From NCBI GenBank assembly GCA_963921425.1, contig OY992834.1, positions 21,527,923 through 21,591,922 of the forward strand: DNA of 64,000 bases, given 5' to 3'. The translations under genes were made by a program, and so were the position numbers. The first letter of the stretch is position 1. Each line of letters begins with the position of its first letter. Shown piece after piece: positions 46,334-59,884 of this stretch. The notes beneath the pieces were generated by a model that saw only the letters and a program-made list of their open reading frames with translations, had not been told where the DNA came from and did no database searches. This DNA comes from Dryas octopetala (Eukaryota > Streptophyta > Magnoliopsida > Rosales > Rosaceae).

Positions 46334-47010
46334 ACTTTGCATGTTAGCTAATATTCTGTCTGTAATTACTAATTAGCCATAATTATATATTTTTTCATTA
46401 ATACAAGTTTATATATGTTCTATTTAAGCCTTGAGTTATGGTATATATATATAGTTAGTGGTTGCAGTATATTGGGTAATGATCTGGACAGTCCTCTAGT
46501 ATAAACTATAAAATGCTTATGTTTTGGGAGTGTCAATCTAAGTCGTACAATCAGGCAAGAATAAACTAGATCAATGATCAAGATTTGACAATATGTATTT
46601 TATGTTAATTACGTACGACTCTTGCAAAAGAACATTTCAGCTGCTATATTATCCTATTATTGTTTTCACTTTTATTGTTATGTTTCTTAAGGCCAGGCAT
46701 ATGCTGCAGTTGCCAAATGCAAGGAGGAAAAATTTAGTCATGGTAGTTGTGATGTTTTTGTGAATCATACAAAGGGAAATTAATTAGCTGCCCCACCATA
46801 AAAGAAAAAAAAAAAAAAAAAGCAATGTGCATGCTTCTGACTCGAATTATTAGAGCAGCTTATAGTTTTGCTCTACACTTTTGACTCTCAAGACAGCAAG
46901 ATTTAAATTGGCGACTGAAAAAGCAATGTTGTACAGAAAAAAAAAAAACAAAAAAGGGCAATATATTGTGTCTCAGTGTTTATGCATAAAAGTTTGGCAA
47001 TGATAATGGG
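46334..47010. other. downstream of the VQ gene, no gene
   Basis: AT-rich 3' flank, with A-runs at about 46,803-46,823 and 46,939-46,952. No RNA gene or repeat could be named. Confidence 0.5.
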
Positions 47011-47572
47011 TGTAGCACCTTGAATTTTCGACTTATGAAAATTTTATTATTTAAGTTTTTTAAACTTGTTCTTAAGGTTTGTTTAAAATAATTAAAATTT
47101 TCCTTAATTTTGTTTTGACTAACCAAGACCTTTGATTGTAGTTATAGAGTTTAGTTGCTTAAAGTGATTGGAAAAGGAAATTCAAAAGTTTGGTGATTAT
47201 TTTATTATTTTTATTTTTCAGAATTAAATTATGGATGAGGAATTTTCATAATTTTTTTGAAAGTGATTTACCTATTTTGAGGCTACAAGAAATTAGTATT
47301 CATTGATATGAGTCCGTACGAGTTTTCGGAGAATTATTTAGAGTCCCGAACTATTTTTGATGAATTTTTGAAGTTGGAGAAATTAGATAAAATAATAAAA
47401 TAAAAAGAAAATAAAAAGATTGTTGAATGGGCAGACAGCCGGCCACATGGCGCGCTGCCATTGGAGAGAACGCACTGACGCAGCACTGACTAGGAGTAAG
47501 TCAGTGACCTCATGAGCTCGCATTGAGACCGGCCGCAATTTATAATCTTGGCCATCCGATCTCATTAATTGC
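47011..47572 (+). mobile_element. start of a gypsy LTR, cut off by the next element
   Basis: It begins TGTAGCACCTTGAATTTTCG, followed by a stretch with gtccgtacgagttttcggag and a GC-rich patch (47,430-47,540), the pattern of Tekay-like LTR 5' ends. It stops where another LTR end begins at 47,573. The other part is not seen in the window. Confidence 0.55.
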
Positions 47573-50500
47573 TGTCACACCCCAAAGTGGGGTCTAGCAC
47601 TTTGGGCACGTGGCAGTGCCACATTGGTCTTCAACATCAACACGCTCTCATTGAAACCCTAATGAGAGCATGCCAAGATCAAGGATCAATGTAAGACATT
47701 TAAAATACAACAACCAGTTTCAAAGAGTGGGAAAATTTTTCATTTTTGATACCAAACAATCAGAGTAAATCCAGTAAAGGAAGCTATGCAAAAATGGTGA
47801 GCTTTTTGGTATTTGGTAAGTAATAATCCGATTAGAATTTAAAGAGCAGACCCTTTCTTGAAAACAATTAAGTCAAGATGCTTTGATAAGTATCAATCTA
47901 TGACTTACTTTAAAATGGGAAATTCTTAATGTACCAAAACCAAATTGAGAAACAAGTAGAAAAGAAAATAGTATGTGAGTCATTCTAATCCTTAAGCATT
48001 TAAATCCACATATTTCACAACTAGAAAGGAATAAAATAAAAAGATTGGGGTAATAACACACTCATCCATTGTTGAATCCTCTTCTTCATCACTGGAGTAT
48101 TCTGATGTAAGTGGTGAATGTAAACTAATCCTTGGAGACTTCTACGTACCTGCTATCCCATCTTCATCCTTCACTATTAGAAATCTCCACAAAGCTAACC
48201 GTGTTTCTTTCCTAAGGGTTTCCTGCAACTTAACAAACTGTGTAGGGATAAGCATCACCAAAGCAGCTGATCACACACTCAACTAGTCTAAGACAAACTC
48301 AAGCATTCTAGTAGAGACATTCAATAACAAGTAAGTTTCATTAATTAAAGTCATTGGTATTTGCCAAAATGGCTCAAGAACAAACAATTAGTTAGACAGT
48401 TAAGCATTTGGCAGCCTATGTATAACAAAAAGGTACCAAATCATATTATTTTGAGGTATAAACATACTTATTTTCAAGAGATTATAATCATATACAAATG
48501 AGCACATCTTGTATCACAAAGCAACATCAATTGTACATATAGCTCTCGGGATGAACATGGAAATGTAACATACAACAATATTCTTCATATTCAAGTATGT
48601 TTAAGTTTATGAAATGCAAATGCATATTAATTTAAATAACAATGTAATGCATACCTTTTTCTCTATAACAAAGCATACCTGTTAAAGTTGTAAACAGTGA
48701 ACTTATCCTCTAATTTATAAATTTAATTACCTATATCCTCATATTCTACTAATAAGTAGGTCTAGATAGTGAGATGCATGTCCTTTCATCGAAATAGATA
48801 AATCAACCTACTTCTCATCTAGCATATTCATAACTCTCATAACCAATTCTAGATAAAAACTTGTATGCATACCTTTAAGAAAATTGAACCAAAGACAGAG
48901 TAAGAATTGTAACCCTTCATCTTTAATTAGGAAGTCCAAACACTTAAACCACATTATTGTAAACATTCTTGATTTAATAACTATAAATGCTAATGTAATG
49001 CTTTGGCAGCCCCCATAGAAGGGGTGACTGCCCTCAATGAACTAAATAAATATATATACATATCATGCTATGCAATCATATGATGACAGTCCATATAGGT
49101 ATTCAATCAGGTTCGTTACATAAGTCATAAGCACATGCTTCTTAATTTCAAACAAGTATATCACATTATAAGCAAATAGGTAAGCAATCAGACTATGTGT
49201 TTATCTCAGGTTCGAATTCAAAACAGTGAGATCATTAATACATTTTATTTATTGGTTTGATCCTCTTTACCTATTAAGCTAGTTTTACTCCATAAGAACA
49301 ATTAAGTCTTAAAACAAGTTGAAAACCAAATTGTATTAACCTTAGGGTACTTTCAAATTATGCAGATCCTATTAGTTTAATTTAGGTGTTCTTACACTTT
49401 TAAAACATGAATAAATCAAAGTGATATCATTTTCTTTTCAAGAGAACCAAAGCTATTAGAAAATCTACTCTTTAGTTTAGTTCCTACCATTAAAGCATGT
49501 TGTCTAAGCAAAAGTGTTTACAGATAAAACCAAATAGGTTTTCTAATTCAATTTAGGTAGCAAGTTACTTTCCAACCCTAATAAAGTAAGTTGAAATCAT
49601 CAACATGCTATCCATGTTGACTTTCCTATTTTCAGTGAGCATTCAAATTAAAATACCTTATAACTAGCATGTAATTGTGCATTAGGTCACAGTCCACTTT
49701 TAAATTAGCTACTTGATTCCTTAATGATCATGACAGCCAAGGAAACATATCACAATATCAAATTACTATCCAATTTGAGCCATACATAAGGGATTAAACA
49801 CATCTATACATTTAGCTATGAATTCAAGTATAAAGAAACTTAGTTTGAAAGGACTATCTCCCCCTATCTCAAATGAAGCCTCTTGTCCCTGTTGCAATCC
49901 AACAAACTGAAAACCATCAAATTCAGAGTACAAAAAAAAAACAGATTTTACACTTACATTCTCAATTTAGGGTTTTCTAGGGTTTTAATATCGTATTGGC
50001 TAAGTTAAGTGGCATCTCAAGACCTTTAATCCAAAAACAACCATCCTATGATCTCAATAAGTTATAAATCAAGTACTCAAACACATTTGAAAGTTTTAAA
50101 GGTATTACAAAAGCCATACCAGAAAAAGGGTATGTTGATGATTGGATTTTGTTCAAAAACATGGGGTTTGACAACTCAAATTTCGATCTAGAGGTAAATG
50201 GACTCCCTCATGTTCCTCGAACAATCCCATGGGTGATAATCGACTTGTGCAAACTGAAATTTTGGGCCAAAAAGCATTAGATTTGGCAGTTTTATGCACA
50301 ATTGGGGTTTTCAAAAGATCAAAAGAGCAGTACATGCTCTGCCAATTTTATAAAATTCTAAAAAAATAATTTGAATACGATTTTTTACAAGAAGTTAGGA
50401 GGCACATTGATACTCATACATAAAAATTTTCAAAGCAATTGGAGTTGTGAAAGTAAGCTTTTGAAAGAGACAAAACGCACGGCAGAAAACTGATTTATGC

Positions 50501-51079
50501 ATAATTACTGTTCATATAGTCAAAAATACTATCTTTGTGTATACTGAACAAAATTGAGTGAGACCAATTGGAATATGTTTGAAATCATGTGTGTGAACTG
50601 CTGTAGAAATTTCAAAATCATATTCCAAGTGCATTGGAAATCGTGCATGAAAACTTAAGACTTTTTTTTGAAAAATTCTGCAGAAAATTGCAGTTTTTGA
50701 GGCAACTTGCAAAAATCACTATAAATTCATATCAAGTCGGATTCAAGTGATTCTTGACTCAAAAGAAAGATATACATGTGTACTTTCACACACAAAAACG
50801 GTTTCATCAATATCATTGTAGATTGGTACAAAATTTAACAACAAATTAGCAAGGTCAGTAGGAAGAAAAATAGTCAAACAAAGTTTAAAACATGCAACCC
50901 TATGGTCTTTTCGAGATGCACTTAACCTAGCCAAACATACATCATCCTAAACCTAGAAACTAACATTCAAAGACTTGAAAGATGGGGTTTGTGGTTCCTT
51001 ACCAAGTTTAGCCTTTGAAACCAGTGGCTGCAACCTTGTTCCTCTTCTTCCTTTCAATTCTTCAAGTTCCTTTCTTTTT

Positions 51080-51125
<46 letters not shown>

Positions 51126-51141
51126 AAATCAGAATTAACCG
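47573..51141 (-). mobile_element. 3' part of a minus-strand LTR, truncated at the satellite
   Basis: On the minus strand the 3' end reads CACTTTGGGGTGTGACA at 47,573, like the GGGGTGTTACA end of the solo LTR at 18,532. Towards the right it has an AT-rich body and, at 50,960-51,140, a purine-rich leader that fits the start of a transcript on the minus strand. Its promoter and 5' end are missing; the satellite begins there. No coding sequence of note in 3.5 kb. Confidence 0.55.
51083..51124 (+). repeat. (CT)n microsatellite at the satellite border
   Basis: About 21 perfect CT units, 18 bp before the first satellite monomer. Confidence 0.97.
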
Positions 51142-54100
51142 TTGCACCGAAATGACATTTTAGTGTGTTCTTAACACCAAATATGGTTCAATAGGTCTAA
51201 AACACCAATATTAACATGAGAAAGTGTTTTGACATGTCTTTCTTGCCATCCAGGAACGTTTTGGTGCAATTTGGATAAAATTTGACCAAGTATGTAACGA
51301 AATGACCTTTTTGTGCGTTCTTAACACCAAATGTAGTTCAATAGGTCTACAACGCTAATCCTAACTTCATAAAGGACTTCCTCATGTCTTTCTCGCCAAC
51401 CGGGAATGCTTTGGTGCAATTTAGACGAAATTAGACCAAGTATGCACAAAAATTACGTTTTCGTGCGTTCTTAACACCAAATAGGGTTCAATAGGTCTAC
51501 AACGCTAATCCTAAAATGAAAAACTGTTTCGACATGTCTTTCTCGCCAACCAGGAAAGTTTTGGTGCAATTTAGACGAAATTGGACCAAATACGCACTGA
51601 AATGACGTTTTCGTGCGTCCTTAATACCAAAAGTGGTACAATAGGTCTAGGATGTTAATCCTAATATTAAAAAGTGTTTTCCTATGTCGTTCTTAAAATC
51701 CGTGAACGTTTTGGTGCAATTTGAACGAAATTGGATTGACTTTGCATCGAAATGATGTTTGTGTGCGTTCTTAACACCAAATATGGTTCAATAGGCCTAG
51801 AATACTAACCCTAACATGAAAAAATACTTCCCCATGTCTTTCTCGCGAATCGGTAATGTTTTGGTGCAATTTAAGGAAATTGGACCAAGTATGTACGGAA
51901 ATGTCATTTTCGTGCGTTCTTAACACCAAATGTGGTTTATTAGGTGTAGAATGCTAATCATTACATGAGAAAGTGCTTCACTATGTCTTTCTTGTCATCT
52001 GGGAACGTTTTGGTGTAATTAGGATGAAATTCGACCAAGTATGCACCGAAATTACATTTTCGTGCGTTCATAACCTCAAATGTGGTTCAATAGGTCAATA
52101 ATACTAATCCTAAGATGAGAAACTGCTTCCCTATATCTATTTTCCCATATGTGAACATTTTGGTGCAATTTAGACGAAATTGGACCAAGTATGCATCGAA
52201 ATGAAGTTTTTGTGCGTCTTTAACCCCAAGTGGTTCAATAAGTCTAGAATGCTAATCCTAACGTGAGAAAGAGTTTCAGCATGTTTTTCTTGCCAATCGG
52301 TCACGTTTTGGTGCAATTTGGATGAATTGGACAAAATATGCACCGAAATGACGTTTTCGTGCAGTCTTAACACCTAATGTGGTCCAATAGGTCAAGAACG
52401 CTAATCTTAGCATGAGAAAGTGTTTCCCCATGTTTTTCTCTCAAACAGGAAACATTTTGGTGCAATTGAGACGAAATTGGACCAGGTATGCACCGAAATG
52501 ACATTTTCGTGCGTTGTTAACACTAAATGTGGTTCAATAGGTTTAGAACGCTAATCCTAACATGAGAAAGTGCTTCGACATTTCTTTCTTGCCGACCGGT
52601 CACGTTTGGTGCAATTTGGACAAAATGGGACCAAGTATGTACCGAAATGGCGTTTTTGTGCGTTCTTAACACCAAATATGGTTCAATAGGTTTAGAACGC
52701 TAATCCTAACATGAGAAAATGCTTCGACATTTTTTTTTTGCCAACTGGTCACGTTTTGGTGCAATTAGGAGGAAATTGCACCAAGTAGGCACCGAAATGA
52801 CATTTTCGTGCGTTCTTAACCCCAAAAGTGGTTCAATAGGTCTGTAAAGCTATTCCTAATATGAGGAACTACTTCCCTATGTCTTTCATCGGGAACGTTT
52901 TGGTGCAAATTGTATGAAATTGGACCAAGTATGCACCGAAATAACGTTTTGTGCGTTCATAACACCAAATGTGGTTAAATAGGTCTAAAACGCTAATCCT
53001 AACATGAGAAAGTGCATCAACATGTCTTTCTAGCCAACCGATCATGTTTTGGTGCAATTGAGAAGAATTGGACCAAATATGCACTGAAATGAGGTTTTCG
53101 TGAGTTCTTAACACCAAATGTGGTTCAATAGGTCTAGAAAGCTAATCATAAAATGAGAAACTACTTCCCTATATCTATCTTTCCATCCGTAAATGTTTTG
53201 GTGCAATTTGGACGAATTGGACCAAGTATGCACCGAAGTGACGTTTTCGTACGTTCTTAACACCAAATGTGGTTTAATAGGTTAAGAATACTAATCTTAA
53301 CATAAGAAAGTACTTCCTCATGTCTTTCTCGCAAACTAAGAATGTTTTGTTGCAATTTGGATGAATTGGACCAAGTATGCACCAAAATCACGTTTTCGTG
53401 CATTTTTAACACAAAATGTGGTTCAATAAGTCCAGAACGCTAATTCTAACATGGGAAAATGTTTCCCTATATTTTTCTTGCCAACAGGTCACTTTTTGGT
53501 GCAATTAGAACGAATTTGGACCAAGTATGCACCGAAATGATGTTTTTGTGCGTTCTTAACACCAAATGTGATTCAAAAAGTCCAAAACTCTAATCATAAC
53601 ATCAAAAATTACTTTGATATGTCCTTCTTACCAACTGGTCATGTTTTGGTGCAATTAGAACGAAATTGCACCAAGTATGCACCGAATTAACGTTTTCGTG
53701 CGTTCTTAATACCAAATGTGGTTCAATAGGTCTATAAAGCTAATCCTTACATGAGTAACTGCTTCTATGTCTTTCTTTCCATCCGGGAACGTTTTGGTGC
53801 AATTGGGACGAATTGGACCAAGTATGCACCGAAGTGATGTTTTCGTGCGTTCTTAACACCAAATGTGGTTCAATAGGTCAAGAACGCTAATCTTAACATG
53901 AGAAAGTGCTTCCCCATGTCTTTCTCGCAAACTGGGAACGTTTTGGTGCAATTTGGACGAATTGGACAAAGTATGCACTAAAATCACGTTTTCGTGCGTT
54001 CTTAACACCAAATGTGGTTTAATAAGTCTAGAACGCTAATTCTAATATGAGAAAATGTTTCCCTATATTTTTCTTGCCAACAGGTCACTTTTTCGTGCAA

Positions 54101-57100
54101 TTCGGACAAAATTGGACCAAGTATGCACCAAAATGATGTTTTTGTCATTCTTAACACCAAATGTGATTCAAAAAGTCTAAAACTCTAATTATAACATGAA
54201 AAACTACTTTGACATGACTTTCTTACCAACATGTCACTTTTTGGTGCAATTAGGATGAAATTGGACCAAGTATGCACCGAAATGACGTTTTCGTGCGTTC
54301 TTAACACTGATTGTGGTTCAATAAGTCTAGAACACAAATCCTAACATGAGAAAGTGCTTGGACATGTCTTTCTTTCCAACCGGTCATGTTTTCGTGCAAT
54401 TCGGATGAAATTAGACCAAGTAAGGAATGAAATGAGGTTTTCGTGAGTTCTTAACACTAATTGTGGTTCAATAGGTCTAGAACGATAATCCTAACATGAG
54501 AAAGTGCTTCGACCTGTCTTTCTTGTCATCTTGGAACGTTTTAATGCAACTTGGACGAAAATGCACCAAGTATGCACCGAAATGATATTTTTGTGCGTTC
54601 ATAAATCCAAATGTGGTTCAATACGTGAAGAACGCTAATCCTAAAATGACAAAGTATTTCAACGTGTCTTTTTTGCCAACTAGGAACGTTTTGGTTCAAT
54701 TTGGACGAAATTGCACCATCTATGCACCGAAATTATGATTTCATGCATTTTCAACACCAATTTAGTAGATCTAGAATGCTAATTCTAACATGAGAAAGTG
54801 TTGTGACATATCTTTTTTCCTAACCGGTCACGTTTTGGTGCAATTCGAACAAAATTGGAACAAGTATGCGATGAAATGACGTTTTCGTGAGTTCTTCACA
54901 CCAAATGTGGTTCAATAGGTATAGAACGCTAATCCTAACATGCGAAAGTGCTTCCCCATGTCTCTCTTTTAAACCAGGAACGTTTTGGTGCTATTTGGAC
55001 GAAATTGGACCAAGTATGCACCGAAATGACATTTTTGTGCGTTCTTAACACCAATTGTGATTCAATAGGTTTAGAACGCTAATCCTAACATGAAAATGTG
55101 TTTTGACAAGTCTTTCTTATCAATCGGTCACATTTTGGTGCAATTTGGACGAAAATGCACCAAGTATGCACCGAAATGATGTTTTTGTGCGTTCTTAACA
55201 CCAAATGTGGTTTAATATGTCTAGAATGCAAATCCTAACATGAGAAAGTGCTTCCCCATGTCTTTCTCACCAACCTGTAACGTTTTGGTACAATTAGGAC
55301 GAAATTGGACCAATTATGCACCGAAATAATGTTTTCGTGCGTTCTCAACACCAAATGTGGTTAAATTGGATAAGAACGCTAATTCTAACATGAGAAAGTG
55401 CTTCCCAATGTCTTTCTCGCCGACCAGGAATGTTTTGGTGCAATTTGGACGAAATTGGACCAAGTATGCCCCGAAATGACGTTTTTGTGCGTTCTTAACA
55501 CCAATTGTGGTTCAAAAGGTTTAGAACGCTAATCATAACATAAGAAAGTGTTTTGACAAGTCTGTCTTGTCAATCAATCACGTTTTGGTGCAATTTAGAC
55601 GAAAATGCACCAAGTATGCACCGAAATGACGTTTTTTAGCGTTCTTAAACCCACATATGGTTCAATTGGTCTAGAACAATAATCCTAACATGAGAAAGTG
55701 CTTCTCCATGGCTTTCTCACGAACCCGGAACGTTTTGGTGCAATTAGGAAGAAATTGGACCAATTATGTACTGAAATAATGTTTTTGTGCGTTCTTAACA
55801 CCAACTGTGGTTCAATAGGTCTAGAACGCTAAACTTAACATGAGAAAGTGCTTCGACATGTTTTTCTTGCCGACCGGTCGTGATTTGGTGCAATTTGGAC
55901 GAAAATGCACCAAGTATGAACCGTGCGTTCTTAACACAAACTGTGGTTCAATAGGTCTAGAACGCTAAACCTAACATGAGAAAGTGCTTTGACATGTTTT
56001 TCTTGCTGACCGGTCGTGATTTGGTGCAATTTGGACGAAAATGCACCAAGTATGCACCGAAATGACATTTTTGTGAGTTCTTAAAATCAAATGTGGTTCA
56101 ATAGGTCTAGAACGCTAAACCTAACATGAGAAAGTGTTTCCCTATGTCTTTCTCACCAACCTGAAACGTTTTAGTACAATTAGAATTAAATTAGACCAAA
56201 TATGCACCGAAATTATGTTTTTTTTGAGTTCTTAACACGAAATGTGGTTAAATAAGTTAAGAACGCTAATTCTAACATGAGAAAATGATTCCCAATGTCT
56301 TTATCGTCAACCGGGAACGTTTTGGTGTAATTTGAACAAAATTGGACCAAGTATGTGCCGAAATGAGTACAATAGGTCTAGAACGCTAATCCTAACATGT
56401 GAAAGTGCTTCCGTATGTCTTTCTCGCCAACCGAGAACGTTTTGGTAGAATCTAGACGAAATTTGACGAAGTATGCACCGAAATGATGTTTTCGTGAGTT
56501 CTTAACACCAAATGTGGCTTAATAGATCTAAAACACTAATCCTAACATCAGAATGTGCATTGACATATCTTTCTTGCCATCCGAGAACGTTTTGATGCAA
56601 TTTGAAAGAAATTGTATTAATTATGCACTAAAATTATGTTTTCGTGTGTTCTTAACGCCAAAATGTCGTTCAGTAGGTTTAGAACGCTAATCTTAATAGG
56701 AGAAAGTCATTCCCCATGTCTTTCTCACCAACCGGGAACGTTTTGGTATACTTTGGACGAAATTGGACCAAGTATGCACCGAAATGACGTTTTGTGCTTT
56801 CTTATTATAAAATGTGGTACAATAGATCAAGAACGCTATTCCTAACATGAGAAAGTGCTTCAACGTGTCTGTCTTGCCATCCCGAAATGTTTTGGTGCAA
56901 TTAGGACGAAATTGGACCAAGTATGTACCGAAATGACGTTTTTGAGCATTCCTAACACCTAATGTGGTTCAATAGGATTAGAATGCTAATCCTAATATGA
57001 GAAAGTGCTTCCCCATGTCTTTCTCACCAACCGGGAATGTTTTAGTGTAGTTTGGACAAAATTGGACCAAGTATGCACCGAAATCACGTTTTTGTACGTT

Positions 57101-58300
57101 CTTAACACCAAATGTGGTTTACTAGGTCTGGAACGCTAATCCTAACTTGAGAAAGTGTTTCTGCATGTCTTTCTCACCAACCGGGAACGTTTTGGTGGAA
57201 TTCGAACGAAATTGGACCAAGTATGCACCGAAATGACGTTTTTGTGCGCTCGTAACACAAATTGTGGTTCAATAGGTTTAGAACGCTAATCCGAACATGA
57301 GAAAGTGTTTCGACATGTCTTTGTTGCCATTCGGCAATGATTTGGTACAATTAGAACGAAATTGGACAAAGTATGCACCGAAATGTCGTTTTCGTGCGTT
57401 TTTAACAACAAATGTGGTTCAATAAGTCTAAAACGCTAATTCTAACGTGAGAAATTGCTTCGACATGTCTATCTTGCCATCCGGGAATGTTTTGGTGCAA
57501 TTAGAACAAATTGGACCAAGTATGCACCGTAATGATGTTTTTGTGAGTTCTTAACACCAAATGTGGTTCACTAGGTCTAGAACATTAATCCTAACATGAG
57601 AAAGTGGTTCCGCATTTGTTTCTCGCCAACCGGGAACGTTTTGGTGGAATCCAGACGATATTGGACTAAGTATGCACCGAAATGACTTTTTCGTGACTTC
57701 TTAACACCTATTGTGGTTCAATTTGTCTAGAATGCTAATCCTAACATGAGAAAGTGCTTCCTTATGTTTTTCTTGCCATCCGAGAACATTTTGATGTAAT
57801 TAGGACGAAATTGGACCAAGGATACACCAAAATGACGTTTTCGTGCGTTCTTAACACCAAATGTTGTTCAATAGGTCTAAAACGCTAAACCTAACTTGAG
57901 AAAGTGCTTTGCCATATCTTTCTCACCAACCGAGAACATTTTGGTGCAATTTGGACGTAATTGGACCAAGTATGCACCAAAATGACGTTTGTGTGCGTTC
58001 TTAACATCAAATGTGGTTCAATTGGTCAAGAACGCTAATCCTAACCTAAGAAAGTGATTCCCCATGTCTTTCTTGCCATCGGTGAATGTTTTGGTACAAT
58101 TAGGACGAAATTAGACCAAGTATGAACCGAAATGAAGTTTTTGTGCGTTCTTAACACAAAATGTGGTTCAATAGGTTTAGAACGCTAATTCTTACTAGTG
58201 AAAGTGCTTCGACATGTCTTTCTTACCATCCGGGATGGTTTTGGTGAAATTTGGACAAAATTGGACTAAGCATGCACCGAAATGATGTTTTCATGCGATC
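51142..58300 (+). repeat. satellite array, about 48 copies of a 150-bp monomer
   Basis: Consecutive copies are spaced 150 bp (for example the cgaaatgac word at 51,148, 51,298 and onward). Conserved boxes are GTGCGTTCTTAACACCAAAT, a ggttcaataggtctagaacg word, catgagaaagtgcttc, and GAACGTTTTGGTGCAATTTG followed by gacgaaattggaccaagtat. Copies differ by perhaps 5-20 percent, with many small indels; a few are shortened (near 55,918 and 56,356). The array starts abruptly after an LTR leader and ends where another LTR is inserted at 58,301. No open frame is kept from copy to copy. A 150-bp unit is in the size range of plant centromeric and pericentromeric satellites. Confidence 0.96.
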
Positions 58301-59884
58301 TGTTGATTTCTCTAGCTCAAGTGCAAGTGTCAAGTTTTAGTATGGAAATGAAAGTAAGGGGTTGTCGTACCTAAGAGATTGGATTGAGATTTCAACCACA
58401 AGCTAGATTGATTTTAGGGTTATAAAAGTAATAAACAACCTACTATGTACTATGCAAAGTCGAGACTAAGCATAATGGTATATGCAAATGTGTAGTATTT
58501 GGTTGTTGATTGGTTGATTGATTACAAGTAACACTAAATTAAAGGCAAACTAATTTAAATGTAAAGCAAACAAATTCAAGTACAAGTTTAAATTGATGAT
58601 GATATAGGATTTGGGGTTTTGGGGTTCACACTAATCCTTCCATGTAACAAACAATGTAACTAAGCATAATGGTATGTGCAAATGTGTAGTATTTGGTTGT
58701 TGATTGGTTGATTGATTACAAGTAACACTAAATTAATGGCAAACTAATTTAAATGTAAAGCAAACAAATTCAAGTACAAGTTTAAATTGATGATGATATA
58801 GGATTTGGGGTTTTGGGGTTCACACTAATCCTTCCATGTAACAAACAGTATAATTAGTGATTATGCCAAATTGATATATTACATTGTCTCCTAACCCCCA
58901 GCCAAGGGGAATTAGGGCACATCCTCTTTCATGTTATCAACTACCCCACCCAAGATGATAGCTAACTACCCAAGATTAATGCCATAGCAAACCCTAGGTG
59001 CATAAAGTTCTAAGGATGAGAAATCCAAACAATTAAAACAATCCAATCAAGGTGCTTTTAAATTACCACACTCTTATGCAACATGCTTTAAAAACTAAAG
59101 TTCATCAATATCTAATTTTTACATGACAACGTTTCTCATGTGCATAAGTGATGAGTTCATACATACAAGTCATGATCATTAAACTAGCATAAGAGCATAT
59201 ATATAAAAATAGGCATTATTTCACAAATCACAAAGTCATTACATAGTTGGAGTTGGGCTAAATCCCTTGGCCCAAATCAAGAAACTACTCACTAGCCATA
59301 AAAGTTACAAACAACATCACAAATTGAAACATAAATGGAAACAAGAGGGAAAAGAGAAAACTCTAGATGTTGAAGCTAAGCTCCCAAAGGGTGTCACTCC
59401 TCCAAGGATGCCCAAAATAGCTTCATGTCCCAAGTGCCTCTAAGCTACTCTTGTAAGAATGAGTGAGTTGTTATGTCTAGAATATGTGGCTAGGATTAAA
59501 AGGAAATTAAGGGATAAGGTTTGGTGAATTAAAAAATGGGAATATTTCATCTTATCCCTCAATGGATGATCCTTGAAGGATGTGGAGAAAGGTAGATGTT
59601 CTCTTTGCCTCATTTAGAGCCTTCACATTGTGGTTTCTGAATTTTGCTTATAATGGGCGAACAAAGAGGAAGGAAAGAGAGCATGTGATAGGTAATTACC
59701 CAAAGTGGTGCAAGTGGCTTTCTTTGTTGTGCCTTGGTGTGCTCCTTAGGTTATGCTCCTACCTCTTCCTCAAAGCTTGACAATGTTACTTGATTGTTGT
59801 ACTCCTTGCCACTTCTCAAGGTAGTGATAAGCTTAACTTGCTCATGTTTGGGGTTGCACTCCAGCATGCTTGGAAATACACCTT
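58301..59884 (-). mobile_element. family-C LTR inserted in the satellite, 5' part cut off
   Basis: On the minus strand it ends ...gagaaatcaaca at 58,301. It matches the LTR at 25,358-27,302 for most of its length (58,320-59,700), then diverges. The Athila element starts at 59,885 and probably split it. The satellite is cut in phase at 58,300, so the flank cgatc (58,296-58,300) would be one copy of its TSD; the other is beyond the window. Confidence 0.8.
58464..58842 (-). repeat. tandem duplication of about 190 bp in this LTR
   Basis: The stretch from taagcataatggta (about 58,467) to catgtaacaaac repeats at once from about 58,661. The copies are almost identical, so the duplication is recent. 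The related LTR at 25,358-27,302 has one copy. Confidence 0.9.

Noticed and set aside
51142-58300. CRISPR-like regular repeats
   Set aside because: Whole 150-bp units repeat with no unique spacers, in plant DNA; this is a satellite.
51142-58300. CENP-B box in the monomer (ctcgccaaccggga)
   Set aside because: Spacing between the TCG and CGGG parts does not fit the box, and CENP-B boxes are not expected in plants.
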